64,000 nt of DNA from Cheiracanthium punctorium (Eukaryota > Arthropoda > Arachnida > Araneae > Cheiracanthiidae). A program made the translations under genes and the position numbers. The notes under the pieces were generated by a model. The model saw only the letters and a program-made list of their open reading frames with translations. It was not told where the DNA came from and searched no databases. This document shows, one piece after another, positions 24,564 to 37,840 of the stretch; position 1 is the stretch's first letter; every line of letters begins with the position of its first letter. Location: contig JAWZYV010013131.1 in NCBI GenBank assembly GCA_038373885.1, positions 62,001 through 126,000 of the forward strand, read 5' to 3'.

Positions 24564-25323
24564 TGAGTTTTATTCAGAGGGGGAAAATGACAGGGAGTGA
24601 CAAAAGAAAAGCAATAGTAATACCTTATTTTGACACTTGATAAAAGTCATTTACAATTGCAGTATTAAAAAAAAAATCCAAAATTTTTGATAGTTTGCTT
24701 GTAATAAATTGTAGCAGTTGTACTCATTTCTAATTCTTTCGTTGTTACATGTATATTGTCCTCCATTATAAATGATTTTGCTCGACTGCAACGATGTGCA
24801 ATTTGAAACGAGATTATGTTTTCTGGCTTACTACCAGCTGAATGACCGAGTTTCAAATTTCTTAGATGATTCCGACAATATTTTATAACGGGGAAAATAA
24901 TAAATTAAACCTGTCAAGCGATTTCTTTTATTTTCTTTTCATTTTGTTTGGTTAGTATATACTTCTTTTAAAGCGAGCACTTATGTGCAACTACTTCTTA
25001 GAAAGAAAAACAAATATATACACAAAAAGTGAATTAAGCTCAGAGATAGCAAGGCAATAATTTCAGCAGCAGTGTGGTAAAATTAATATATGTTTATTTT
25101 TACTCTTAATAAACAGTTTTGTACTGCAAAGTTTTTGGCACCATATTACCGCTGGCACCTTAAATTTCCATTTAAAATTAATATCTTCAAAATTAAAAAA
25201 GTTTGGAAATTAAATCTGAAAAAAACAATATGTTAATTGATGTGACATTATTAATAAATTTTTTATTGTTGGAGTAACTTGTGTAGGAAAGTTACCTAAT
25301 CACTTTTCAACATTTACTTTCAA
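24564..25323. other. intergenic, no gene seen
   Basis: AT-rich; nothing recognised. Confidence 0.5.
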
Positions 25324-25508
25324 TTACCGTGTTTACTTGCGTAATAGTCGCCCTCGCATAATAGTCGCACCCCATTTTGAAGCAGAAAAAATAGCTTTAG
25401 AGTTACACTATTATGCAGTAAATTTTCTCCGCATTATAATCGCACCTATACTTTCACCATGAAGAATTGACAAAAAAAAGTGCGACTATTACGCGAGTCA
25501 ACACAATA
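25324..25508. mobile_element. MITE with GCGTAATAGTCGC inverted ends
   Basis: CCGTGTTTACTTGCGTAATA at the left is the inverse of the right end GACTATTACGCGAGTCAACAC. The interior (CATTTTGAAGCAGAAAAAAT) matches the 18721 copy. Confidence 0.65.
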
Positions 25509-26077
25509 AAATTGTTTTAACAGATTAATTTCGTGTCCTTTAGCCTAGCTCTGTTTAATGTACATTACGTATGTACAACAAAATAATACGAATAAACTCT
25601 CCTAAATTTTAAATAAAACAGTTCAATTTTAATTAAAACAAAATATAAATTCTGCATAGACATTTAAAAAGCTGTATGATATTATTTTACAAATGTATTG
25701 TCGAAAAACAGATTATTTTGAATTGGCAAACTGTTGTTTCCTCTTACATTCTCCAATTACTAATTTTTTAGAACATGTGTCAATAAATCACAGTTCTTAA
25801 ACAGTTATTATTTGCTAACATTTAAAAATTGGGTAATTCTACAACAAAAGTTGACAAATCAGTGTTTTTGCGCAAATGATATTTTAAAATTTTGGATTAT
25901 AAATATTTTTCACATAATCGGAAAATTAATAACAAAATTTAAAGTAAAAATAAATGAATAGTAAATTTGATATAAAGTTTTATAAGGTTAATGAATTATT
26001 GAATTTGCTCATATGAAACAATACAAAGCATATACTTGAGGTTCTGCCTTAAACCCACAAAATTATAAGCATTTCTG

Positions 26078-26083
26078 TTTATT
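26078..26083 (-). terminator. candidate poly(A) signal for tinman
   Basis: TTTATT on the plus strand is AATAAA on the minus strand, about 500 bases past the stop codon. This would give an ordinary-length 3' UTR (about 26060-26583), which is otherwise without ORFs or repeats. The region is AT-rich, so a chance match is possible. Confidence 0.4.
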
Positions 26084-26583
26084 TGAAATAAAATTTCCTC
26101 GCAAACAGTACTATTAACAACAGCTGACCATGATCCATAATACTAAAATGGAATCTAAGCCAAAACAGTACAATAAATCTTTGGTTGAATGCTTCTAAAG
26201 TTCTACACAGCTTGCAGTTTAACATATGTTTCTCACTATATGTTTTCTAATGTAAGTGACCAGCACTACTTATAATGAATTAAATAATCACTGTAAATGG
26301 CATTCCGACGTGAAACAACTAAATAATTCTTTTTCAACTGTCTCAAAAAATATTTTTAAATATTTCATTCATCTTTCATTCCTCAAGAATCTGCTCAAGA
26401 AGAGTGATTTTTCTAGCAAAGGAAAATAGTATCATTCAGACATCTGAATTAGTCAGTCAGTCAATACTATATAAGTATCAAAAGATATAGCTGCATTCTT
26501 TGGTTACCAAAGAAGAGTATTGTTAAAGCTCTGCAGAAGTAGATGAATCTAAACTTGGTAAACATGTCCTGCTATTGCAACGT

Positions 26584-27227
26584 TCACCATCCTGATAGTG
26601 CCGGTGTTTGGTGAAGTTGCTGTAGATTGTTGTACATTCCATTGCCAGTAGTGACCGGCACACTCCCTGAACCTTGCTGGACACTGCCTACTTGAGTGTA
26701 CTGTCCCACCGAAGACTGGTAGCTGTTTGCAGCAGTTGACACTACCGCTGTTGTGTAATAGCCTGAAGTACCATTAGTTGGCACACCGCCGTAAGTTGGT
26801 GGACACGGCTTGCCATCCCGTACCAGCACCGGCACAGCGACCCTCCTGGCCTGGTGCAAATTCGCAGCAGTGAGTTCTAAGGTCTTGTCCTGTCTTTGAC
26901 GCTTGCACTTGTAGCGGCGGTTCTGGAACCAGATTTTGACCTGTGTCGACGTCAGCTTGAGGACGTTTGCAAGCTGTTCCCTCTCCGGGGCCGAAAGGTA
27001 ACGCTGCTGCTTGAATCGTCTTTCGAGTTCGTAAACTTGTGCTTGCGAGAACAAGACTCGAGGCTTTCGACGTGTCCTCTGGGGTCGTGCATTCTGCGAA
27101 GGAGTGGATTCGGATTTGGTGGAAGATGTGGTTGAGATGCTGCGAGTTTCAGCAGTTTGTGCCAGTGAATGCTGATGAGTCAGTGGGCTGGATGGAGCGT
27201 AACTGGAAGTTTGGATGATGATTGGTT
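26584..27227 (-). CDS. tin: NK4/tinman/Nkx2-5 homeobox protein, terminal exon with homeodomain
   Basis: This exon starts after a TTTCTTTCTAG acceptor (AG at 27228-27229) with two bases that complete the split codon 142, in phase with exon 1. It encodes residues 143-355. The homeodomain is residues 194-253 (26893-27072), with recognition-helix core [17 protein letters not shown]. Tyr at homeodomain position 54 marks the NK2 class. QNRRYK rather than QNHRYK, and the arm [16 protein letters not shown], favour NK4 over vnd/NK2.2 or scarecrow/NK2.1. An NK2-specific domain, [15 protein letters not shown], lies at residues 269-283 (26803-26847). This domain is present in Nkx2-5 and, as I recall, missing from Drosophila Tinman. 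The tail is Thr/Ser/Gly/Gln-rich and ends in ALSGW, reminiscent of the short C-terminal motif of Nkx2-5. The frame is intact. The protein should be nuclear and bind TNAAGTG-type sites; that is family knowledge. Confidence 0.95.
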
Positions 27228-27239
27228 CTAGAAAGAAAT

Positions 27240-29420
27240 GTAAGAAGGAATTTTGTTATAAAAGCTGAAAAAGATAGATCATCAATCATGGGGTTAATAT
27301 ATTCAATGGTACAAATGACTTTATAATATGGGGTTTCATGTAAACGACACAAACAGAATAATTTTAAGATGTAATTTTAAAATGCTCATATAGCCATTGA
27401 AAATAATACTAAATATTACTGTTGTTCCACCAAATTCCAGTCGAAGTTAGAGAAAATTAAAAATAACTCTGAGAAATCATTTAAATGTACTGCACTAACA
27501 AATCAATACAATCATAATAACATTTATTACATATATCAGATTTAAAATCGTCAAGTGTTCAGTGATCATTTTATTTAACAATCAAAAGGTTTTTTTTTTT
27601 CCTTCACATTTTAGCTATTACATATTTTTTAAAATTTTATTAAAATCAGCTTAAACTATAAAGCTCCTCCCCCCAAAATAAAACATTTTCTCTCCCTTTT
27701 CTACAAATTAGTTAAAATATCTATATTCACTGCTTCATAAATCAATAAAACAAGAAAATGCTTAACAGAGATAGCCTGCAGTAAGTTAGTTTTCTTTTAC
27801 TAATTGCACAGAAATAGATAAAATTTATATTGGCTAATTAACTGTTCAACATTTATACAATAGTTAATTTTCTTTTTAATTCGAATGTCTTTTAAAAACA
27901 TTAGTTTTTTCACTTTTCGAATTTGTTTTCTCTCACTCAGCAATATTCATTGCTTTTAACCGAAATGTAAACAAATAAAAGGAAAACATGAGATCCCAGT
28001 TGTTAATATCGCTTTCATTTCATTGACTGATGAAGGAATTGCTCGCACAGATGAAAACACACGCCGCAAATACAACACGTTTATGTTTCAGCGCGTGAAA
28101 TACGACCAGCAACTTGGCTTCTCACATCTGATGTCTCTCTCGACAAACGCATAAATATACCACCACGTCCCAAAATAGCTTCGTTCATTATAAAAATATT
28201 TTGGATTAGTTTTCTCAAATTATTTCTGACGGTAACACTATCTGAGCTTTTAATGCACACGAGAAAAAAAGAAAAAAAATGAGATTAATATTTAAAAAAA
28301 TTAAACGTTTATTAAAAAAAAAAAAAAAAAAATCTTACGTCACGCGAACTCATTTAACGCAGATGTACGATACGCTAGATAGATAGCAACCTCGTAAATT
28401 AATGGCCACAGAACGACCGTGATGGAATTATATATACGTACGGATACGTGCATAAAAAAAAATAAAGTCGCTGGGCTCACGCGTAAAGTCAAGGCAGAAA
28501 ACGAGGCGGTAAAAAATGGCGCGTCAGACTTCAGACGTTCGGGACTCTGGGGGTGGCTCATGATGTACCACGAGTCAAAGCTACCGTGTTTTTTTTGTCT
28601 GATGAAATGGTGGCGAAGACTGAGTAATTCGTTAGGAAGGGTTTTTTAAACGGTGTAAAGAGATTTAGGAAGCTCGGAAAAAAAGAGTTGCGAATCTCGG
28701 TTGGCAGAGTTCGGAGAAACTGGACCAAGAGCGAAAGGATACGTTGAAAGAAGTAGATCAGTATCTTACTCATAACTGGTGTCATATGAATGTAAGATAG
28801 TTTAGCATATGTATAAATCCGCAAGTTTTCATGTCCGATCTTTACACAAATCCCAAATGTTGGATTGATCGGCTTGACATTTCGATGTATCGTATATTAA
28901 CGAAAAGCTACTCGTCGAGGGCTACCTGCCTAAGGAGCAGTGCCTTGGTCCGCATACCTTTTTAAGGGGATCTAACGCTTATTCATGTTACATCTGGAGA
29001 AAACCGCCCAAAACTTCGTTAGGCAGACGGCCTTGCGATGATCCCTAACCCCTTCACACTTCAGCAATCTACCACGTTCAGTGTCTTCATCCACTTGGCT
29101 AGGTTGACATTATGGCCGTTTCGCCTTTGTAGAAGTTGTACTGCGGATGAATTCCAAAATTCATCTTCTGATGTTCAAAAAAGTCACACGTCTATGAAAT
29201 CTGGCATCGAAACTATCTTTACGACAGGAATAGAAGCTTTGAGTGAAATGATTGCAAAATACTGTACTAAAAGAACCGCTTAAAAATTGGATGCACATCG
29301 CTCTAGAAGCATTGCAGTTTATAGCAACAATAAACAGTGGCTTTGTTGTTGGGGGGGGTGAGGGAATCAGGTTCCTCATCAGAAAATTACCTGAACACCG
29401 TCCTGAAATTTCAAGCTTAA
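27240..29420. other. 3' part of the tinman intron, no element recognised
   Basis: AT-rich with an A-tract at 28312-28332. Slightly GC-richer, TE-free patches at 28020-28170 and 28900-29290 have no convincing exon, though the latter has mid-complexity frames I cannot identify. Confidence 0.45.
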
Positions 29421-29429
29421 CCCTGGTAC

Positions 29430-29597
29430 CATAGGCGTAGCCAAGGGGGGGGGGTTAGGGGGTCATAACCCCCCCATGAGAAATTTTTTGCCATACAAAA
29501 TGTATATTCTTCACTACATTATCACACACACGTATACATATATATGAGTTTTAGTAGTCGTAACCCCCCCCATGAAAAATTTCTGGCTACACCCCTG
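29430..29597. mobile_element. hAT MITE, GGCGTAGCC family, reverse orientation
   Basis: Ends CATAGGCGTAGCCAAG and CTGGCTACACCCCTG are inverted. The TSD CCTGGTAC is perfect at 29422-29429 and 29598-29605. Confidence 0.88.
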
Positions 29598-31229
29598 CCT
29601 GGTACGGATTATAACCACTCTGGTACGGGGGCCTTCACTCAGACAAATCTAGCCTGGTCAACTGTTTGGTCATTTGAGGCCGATTCGGTCCACTGTATAT
29701 TACAGTAATTAAACACACATATCTTTTTAGAACGGCAGATTTTAACTAATAGTGTTACATTATCGTTAAATCCAGTATAAGACTATAACTATTTCACGCA
29801 AAGATTTTTAGCGGCAATTTTGATTAATTATATAGAAACTCAGCATCTTATTTGTTATGGTTGAGCTAATTAGTCAGGTTGCAGATCGGTCGATAAAACT
29901 CCTATTAGAACACCGAAAGTGAAGTAGCATCCACTTGGCCAGTGCTTGGAGGATGTACGTTAAAGGGAGCTGGTGCATGTGCAAAATCCGTGCAAGAGAA
30001 AAATCTATAGGTCATTCTGAATAATCTTGAAGATGGTGAGGTGAAAATCCATTTCCAAGAATATCTAGCAGCGCGTTGGTAAATGGGGAAACTTTTTTTG
30101 GTTGAAGTAAGCTTTCCCTTTTCATCCTCATAGTAACTCAAACAATTTGCAGTTGTGGATCGGAAATCGGTCTTTCGTGATTGTTTTGGACTTCTAAAAA
30201 TTATTATTATTCTTATTATTGCAACGTACTTAGCATTGGCGATCGCAAATCTCCAACAGTTTTTCTTGTCGATGGTCTTTCAATCTTTCAAATAATTAAT
30301 TATCTGATAGTTCAATAATTCCACATAACATTCGTAAAGCCCTGCCAGTTCCAAAATTTACTTTTTATTCCATTTCTTTTTCATTTTAATTATTTTTCAT
30401 AACTGCGGGTACTTGACCCAGCTGGATTCCGCACAAAAAGTTTACGAAACAGGTCTCGCTGGATTAGAACGTAATCCCGTGGGATTGAAATTGAGAAATA
30501 AATTATTTTTATTACAATTTTAAAGATGCCTTCCCAATCATGAACTGAACAAAAATTTTGTATATTTATGCATCTTAGCCATAATTGCATTAACCAATAC
30601 ATAAAATTTTTGATCTAAAGTTTTATTTATTTATTTTTTCAAAATTACCTTCCAGTGGGAGTCTAAAGAAACATTTTAATCAAAATTTTCCGCTAAATTC
30701 TCCATCTCCAGTTGAGCTCAAATATTTCATAGTAATGTATCTTAACAAACAAACACGGATCAATTATAAAAAAGTTTTACTTTTAGGTTTAACTTAGTTT
30801 AAATTCATGTTTCTAATAATTTTACCGAAATTAGATCAAGACTAGGAAACGATTCATTGAACTGTTTCTCTTTTTTACGTTTTTTTTTTTTTTTTTTTTT
30901 TTCAACTACTAAGAAATAAGTATGTTAGTGTGGCTATAATTTTCATATCTCTGTAGAAAAAAAAAGAACCTTCTAGTCAAAAAAATGTAAACGCTTTGAT
31001 TCCAGTTGTAAACACTGCATCTTAAAGGGTTAAAACACAGAATTGGCGACTTAATGATTCTACGAAGTTTTTAATTAATTTAAACATGAATAGCATGTAA
31101 TTTAATATGGAAAATGATAAATAGATGAGTCAAATACATTTTACTTGGCGTTCTACCATTCATATATTTAATTAGTTGCCTAAATTAATAACAAATTTAC
31201 CACAAAAACATTTTGAATAAACGTATTAT

Positions 31230-31430
31230 TAAATGCCAGAGCGGAATTCACAGATAAATCTCACACTTTGCCCCGTCGATCTGCCCGCAAATAACGGCAT
31301 TTTCCCCGGCTTTCGAGCACACGACACCGTAGAAATGGAGATGTCACAAAAGCCAGTGGCGGGTCAAGGAAGAGATAGCAAGCACGGCGAAGCATTTTAT
31401 CAGAGATGGGCCGTTCTTCTATTTTGATAA
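31230..31430. promoter_or_regulatory. GC-richer, TE-free intronic block (candidate enhancer)
   Basis: A 200-bp patch stands out in base composition from the AT-rich intron. It holds several GATA-type cores (AGATAG and TTATCAGAGAT near 31372-31405), TGTCACA and GTCGATCTG. A 64-codon frame spans it but matches nothing I know. Regulatory role is inference only. Confidence 0.25.
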
Positions 31431-34025
31431 GTGTTGCTTCCCATTTTGATTCTTTGAAAAATGCTGCTAAATTAGGGGATTTATCCCTAAATTCAGTGAT
31501 TTTACATTGATTTTTGGGATTTGTCGCTAAACTTAGCGACTTTTCTTACTTTTGGGGGGGGGGGGTATGAGACTAAAGTTATAGACTGTTATCGAGTTTG
31601 GAGCTAGCACACTTTACATGTTAGGAAAAAAACCTTACGTGTGAAATTAAGTGATTTTTCAACTGAATCTAGAAACTGTTGCCGAAGAAAATCTGGCGAC
31701 ATTGAGAGCTCTGCCAGAAACGTGCGCAAGCATAACGTTGTGCTCCAGCAAAACATTCAAAAACTCATTCTAGGAAGCAACTTTGATCCCAGGAATGTCT
31801 TCTCCGTTGCGTTTTTATGAATGATGAGGGTAAGTAAGTCAAACGTGGATTCAGAAGTACGTTTAACACCTTAAGAACTCCACAAATTTTTAGGTTCGAA
31901 TGTGATAAAAAGTAGAGGGATCATCACCCAATTGCCTCACGCCTGTCTTTGAATTCAACACTGCTCAAAAAAGGAAATTTAGTCAACAAGTTCACTGTTT
32001 ATGTTAGTCTAAAAATAAGTCAGTTTTGAGAATTAAGTCCATCAATGTCTCAGCATAGTTAAAAATGCCATAAAAGTACTAAATATAAGTGATTTCTTTA
32101 TATCTAGGGAATTTTTTCAAAATTTTTATCTCAAATGTAATACATTTTGGTAGAGAAATTATCTTATTTCTCTACAAATTGTTAAAAATGAAGAAAATAT
32201 GATTCATATAAATAGTGTTTAATATATTACGAAAAGTATTTAGAATTTCATAACTATTAGCGCGAGGAGCTTCCAATGGGAAATTTTACAGTGAAAATCT
32301 TATGCGCAAAGAATTATTTATAAACTTTGCGCATAACTACTGTAGTACAATTTTATGTTTCATTATTTTAAAAGTTATATCATAGGTATAGAATGATTAT
32401 GAGCTGTATTATTATCCTTAAAATGAGATTTAAGAAATGACTATGTATGTTTTCGGAATCTAACACATTTTCCTCATAACAAAATCTTGTCGATAAATAC
32501 GTTAGATTTGTCGACATGTAATATTGGAATTTGTTTTTGAATAATTTTGATGACATACATCATATTTATTACAAAAGAACGGTGTCGTGAAATAGTGTTA
32601 CATTAAAACAATACATGTTATTTCTAATATCGTATTCAGTTGCATTTTACCTAAAGTTTTATCAAATTTTACTTTCTACATTCTGTCTGACATCTGTTTT
32701 AAATGTTTGATAAATGAATGTTTAATATTTGTATAAGAATTTAGAAATTTTTATGTAACAGGATATTTTATTAGTGCTATTTAATTTCACTGTCTAGGAT
32801 TCAAACAGTTCTTCATGATGGAAGAAATTCTTTTCTAACTGGAAAAGAAATCTTAAAATATTTTCAGGCTTTTATTTCTTCCTCGATGAACAGGTTCGGT
32901 CCTTTATTTTTGATATAATTTTTGATTTCGTCATTAAAAAAAGAATTTTATCGTATTTACATAATATTTGTACAAACAGAATTTATATTTTCTTCTGGCA
33001 TATACATGCTTTTCTAGTCAAAGTATACGAAAATCAGACTTTTAAACATAAGATAATTCAAAATTATAAAATCAGTGCTTTTCCCTTACGAAAATAGTAA
33101 TGAAATGATTATTAGCAAATATTAATATGACACTTTAACTGAAAAGTTAAATAAGAGTTATATGCAGTTAGCTTGGCAAGGAAGAATTATACAATATAGA
33201 CTGAAATTCAGAAAAGGACTATTCTGGAAATAAAGTAAAATATTAGTTTGTCACAGCACAGAAACTTTAAAATTGAAGTTTTTCTATTTATTTTGCTTAC
33301 ATTTTTTATTTTTTTAATAGTAATCTAAGATAAATTTTCACAAATAACCTATATTATGAATTGTGCAGTTTTAAGCTAGAAAATGCTCAAACTTAGTTTT
33401 TATACAAAAATAAAATAAATAAAGATGGAATTGAGAACATTTCCCTACAGATCGATGTAATAGGTAAATAATAATTATAAACGACATTCCCATTTTTGTA
33501 TAACATAATATTCCTTATTAAACAATAATACTTTCTTTCTAATATAAAACGCTTCAATGATAGTTAATTGAAATTAACTATAATTTCTGCAATATTAACA
33601 AACTATTCAATCCTTGAGAAATAAAATTTTCTGAAACATCAAGTTGGCCACAATTTCCTCTTCGCTCTATTCAAGGTGTGTTAAATATAGAAAATTATTA
33701 AATTAAAAACATTTTTTTTTTCTTAAGTTTTTTACTCAACTTACAAGTATCAGAAATAAGGAAGGCTCTAAGTAAAATATATAGATATTAATCGCACAGC
33801 TAAATCCGCATTTTTTTACTTAGGAATTATTTAAAGTAAAATATCCAGTAAAATAAATAAATAAATAAAGTAATTGTTACAGGATTAAAAATTTTGAGAG
33901 CCCTCGAAATAAAATTTTTATTGCAGTCTTTTCACACGCAACTTTTCATTTCTGACGTAAAAAGTTTAACTCTTGAATATTGGATTTTTAAAAATTACTT
34001 TAAATTCGAATTTTAGTAATGTCTA
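31431..34025. other. AT-rich intron sequence, nothing recognised
   Basis: No repeats with defined ends or exons are seen; a poly-G run lies at 31554-31565. Confidence 0.5.
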
Positions 34026-34190
34026 AATCTAGACGCGAGATGTAAAATAGGCCAGTCTCGTCTCGCAAAATAGCAGAAATGCTTTCTTTTGTCTCGCAAA
34101 ATCCCTATAGTGTAATAATCGACATGTCTATCTCGTCTCCAAAAATGCTGCAAATATGTCTCGTCTCGTCTCGTCTCGCATTCCTCCTTA
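34026..34190. mobile_element. degenerate GTCTCG-rich hAT MITE
   Basis: It shows AGACGCGAGATG at the left, repeated GTCTCGTCTCGCAAAAT blocks and four consecutive GTCTC/TCGTC units at the right. The order matches the 14433 copy. The TSD is lost. Confidence 0.65.
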
Positions 34191-34689
34191 ATAATATCAA
34201 AAACAAAAAAACTAACTTACATGTTAAAATTGTAACTCCGATGCTATTTTTTTAACTAAAGGAACACATACAAGGGCTGCGTGAAATTTCATTCAAAAAT
34301 CAATTAACGTAAATTTTTAATTGGAGTTGCATGTTACGTAATTCAATTGAAAAAAAGATAATCAATTAAACTAGATGACAAAACTGCTGGAATGGCTTAT
34401 TTAGTAGGGAAGGAAGGATGATAAAATTTAAAAATCTATCTACTGAAATTGGTTAAACACTCTAACGTAGTAACTAAAATTGTTCGAATGCTAATATTCC
34501 AATTCTTTGCAAATTAAAAAAGCGTAAAAGTTTATTTGCGTTAAAAAGCAGGTTAAAATTCCGGCATTGACTCAATTGTCCAACTATACATTAAACTGGA
34601 AAAGTTATTCACTAAAACTAGTTTTTTAGCTCTTGTCGTAGTTATACACTAAATATAACTGAGTTTAAAAAAAAAAAAAAAAAGGTACA

Positions 34690-36700
34690 TGATTATATCC
34701 ACTGAAATACTTCATTAGATATTGTTAAATTATGCAACAAATATAAATTAAAAAGTACAGTTACACGTAAATATGTAATATTCACTAAAATACTTCATTA
34801 TTTCTTGCCATCACTATGTTTTAAATATATCTGAAGAATTCAGTTAAAGTAAGATTGGTGTTATCTACTAAATCTTGGAACACTTGAAATCTCTTAAAAC
34901 AGTTATACCTTGTTACAATTCAAAAACTGCACAACTCAAAACAATGCACAATGTAACTTAAAAAACACAGTAAGAAAGTAATAATCCACTGAAACCAAAA
35001 GCGTATAATCCCACCACCACCCTCCCAATAAATAAATAAATAAATTCGGATAAGTTACAGTAAGTTCTTATGTCATGGAAAAATTCCGTTTATGTACTCG
35101 CGTCTTATTTCATCCCCCCCCCCCTCTCCCCGAAATATTTTCCTGGCTACGTCCCTGACTGAAGCACTTCCCTTGTTTCAGTCGAAACTTCTCATAGTAA
35201 AGCTAAAAAAGGACAATTAAAAGTATTCAATTAATATCTGAAATACTTTAATAACTCTTTTCATCACAATGCATTAAATGCACCTCTTTAAATAAGATTA
35301 AAAGTAAGTTGTATCCACTGAAATACTTCCTAATCTCTTTAATTGTATACTTGCACTATTCATGAAATGATATCAGGATAATGCAATTTATAGTAGATGG
35401 GTGATATCCACTGAAATACTTCCTTACTGCATGCCAAACACTGTGTGTTCACCTCAAAAATTAAGTTTGAAAGTACATAAGCAATACACTCTGAAACAGT
35501 TCTTTAGTTCTAGTTGAAGCTACTCAATAAGTATTGATGAAACAGTGCAACTAAAACTAATCCACTGAAACATTTTCTTAATTCTTATCATTATCACCAT
35601 TAAATATCTGGGCGTTGCAGTTTAAATTGTAAGGGTGGGTATATATCCACTGAAACACTTCCACACACCAAAAACGGCACATTGAAAGTAACTATAAGTT
35701 AAGTTTCAATTCATATCACTGAAAATTGTTTCTCTTCAAGTCGAAACTATTCAATAAGTATCGATGAAAGAGTACAACTGAAACTAATCCACTAAACATC
35801 TTCTTAATTCTTGTCACTATACCAATTAAATATATCTGGACATTGCAGTTGAGTTATACGGGTGATATACATCCACTAAAATACTTCCTTAACATATTGT
35901 CAAAATCATCACTTTGAAAGTAACTCAATAAGTTAAGTGCAAGACTTATCCACTGAAAAACTGTTCCTCAGTTCTAGTCGAAACCACTCATTAAATACAG
36001 CCGAAAAAGCACAAATAAAATTATTTAGGTAGTACCCACTGAAACATCCTCAGTTCTCTCTGGACGGTGAGAATTACACTAGCATAACCTCCGACTGAAT
36101 AATTCGGAAATGTGAGCTAGAATGGTGTAAGTCATATCCACTGAAAACTGTTCCTCAGTTCCAGACGAAACTACTCTTTATGTACAACTGAAAAAGCATA
36201 AATAAAATATTTAGATAGTAACCACTGAAACATAGCCAGTTCGCTCTGGACGGTGAGAATCACACTATTGTAACTTCCGACTGAATAATTCGGAAACTTG
36301 AACTGAAATGGTGCAAGTCTTATCCACTCAAAACTGTTCCTCAGTTCTAGTAGAAGCTACTCATTAAGTACAACAGAAATAAAACACAATTAAAACTATT
36401 TAGATGGTAACCACTGAAACATCCTCAGTTCATCATGGACGGTGAGAATCACACTAGCATAACCTCCGACTGAATAATTCGGAAACTTGAACTGAAATGG
36501 TGCAAGTCTTATCCACTCAAAACTGTTCCTCAGTTCTAGTAGAAGCTACTCATTAAGTACAACAGAAATAAAACACAATTAAAACTATTTAGATGGTAAC
36601 CACTGAAACATCCTCAGTTCATCATGGACGGTGAGAATCACACTAGCATAACCTCCGACTGAATAATTCGGTAACGTAAGCTGGAATGATGAACCAACAC
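34690..36700. repeat. 2-kb tandem array with (T)ATCCACTGAAA monomers
   Basis: The motif ATCCACTGAAATACTTC and variants recur roughly every 80-100 bp from about 34697. In the distal part, higher-order units start at 35946, 36135, 36321 and 36510 (189, 186 and 189 bp). Each has two submotifs, CCACT(G/C)AAAACTGTTCC and CCACTGAAACATCCTCAGTT. The last two units are almost identical, while proximal monomers are diverged. This is a minisatellite growing at its right edge, inside the tinman intron. Confidence 0.8.
35100..35156. mobile_element. fragment of GGCGTAGCC hAT MITE
   Basis: A poly-C tract followed by CCTGGCTACGTCCCTG resembles one terminal half of the family. The other half is absent. It interrupts the tandem array. 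Confidence 0.5.
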
Positions 36701-37379
36701 CATCTGGTATAATACTCGAGCCTCTCCTTTTCCTCCAGTGCGTGGCACTAATAAAATACTTTTAAGAGTTAAGGCTACTTTAGGTCCTTCAAATTTGCAG
36801 CCCTCTTCACTAAAGGAGTATCCACTGGAGAGAAATATCAAGCAATGATCGCAAACTCAAGAATCTTCATCTAGAAGAGACTCTTGAAGCTCCAGTGTCT
36901 ATTTGCCAACAGGTTGTTGAATTTTAAAGCACGTTCAGAGGGGGATGTGTTGTTGTGCATCGTATCTCTTTAGAACTTGCAACACTAACAGTTTTTGCAT
37001 GGCACTTGTTTGAATTTCTTTTTTATTTTTTTTATTTTCAACTTTTTGCTTAACTTCATCTACTTTGAGAATACTGTGGTTTTTAGTCTGAGTTGGTTAT
37101 GATCATTTCAAAGAGCTGAGGGCAGGACTGTTACAAACTGTTGTGCAATTTGTGTGTCGTACTAGTGATAATAGTGAGTGCCCGCATCACCCAAGGCATA
37201 GTGACATTCGATAAACGACTCAAACTTGAAGAAAAATAAATCTCCAATTTAAATTGAAGCATGAAAAATAAGCCATACCAAACACATCCATTAAAATACA
37301 CTTTCCAACGCAATTTTATTCCCGACATATACATGATGATTAGTTGACCTGTCACAAACACACGACGGCTAAGACCTCC

Positions 37380-37567
37380 ATTCCGTTGCCAGCGCTGCTT
37401 CCGGACATGGGTCTTTGAATGTCTCGCTGAGCCAACGTTGCACGAGGAAGCCATAGAAAAATGCCAACTTCCTATACAAGTCCTACAAAAGCGTTAGGGT
37501 GCCGTGCCATTGTATGACTTGCAAATAAACGCTTTGCACGGCTTAGTTTTGTAAAAAAAAAAAAAAA
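37380..37567 (+). pseudogene. poly(A)-tailed retrocopy-like segment
   Basis: AATAAA at 37524-37529 lies 23 bases before a 15-base A tract at 37553-37567, the layout of a reverse-transcribed poly(A)+ RNA. Upstream sequence GCTTCCGGACATGGGTCTTT is shared with repeats at 13993 and 55465. The 5' boundary is uncertain. A 107-codon minus frame across it is probably fortuitous. Confidence 0.4.
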
Positions 37568-37840
37568 TGTTTATACTGCAATTTTTATTTTTATTAAGTA
37601 TTTAGTCAGGGTTAAGCCAAAATAAATTTGATGATTAATTTTCAAAGGTTTGATTTTGAAAGTCATTGTAATCAATGGAAGAATAGGTGGAATTATTCAG
37701 AAGTCTATTTGGCCTGAAAAGAAAATGTAAATTTTAGCATCTCGCTTCCCACCCACCCATAACACAATATTCGATGTTAGGACAAAATAACAAAATTGTA
37801 CCATAAAAAAACCCCTCTTTTTTCCTTTCCGCGGTTCAAT

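Noticed and set aside
29905..30141. 78-codon minus-strand open frame of mid complexity
   Set aside because: No recognisable domain, splice context or neighbouring exon supports it.
34690..36700. CRISPR-like regularly spaced repeats
   Set aside because: Repeat spacing and spacer similarity are those of a minisatellite, and the genome is animal.
37131..37454. 107-codon minus-strand open frame with a fair ATG context
   Set aside because: It is antisense to the poly(A)-tailed segment, has no recognisable domain, and its start lies in a dispersed repeat.
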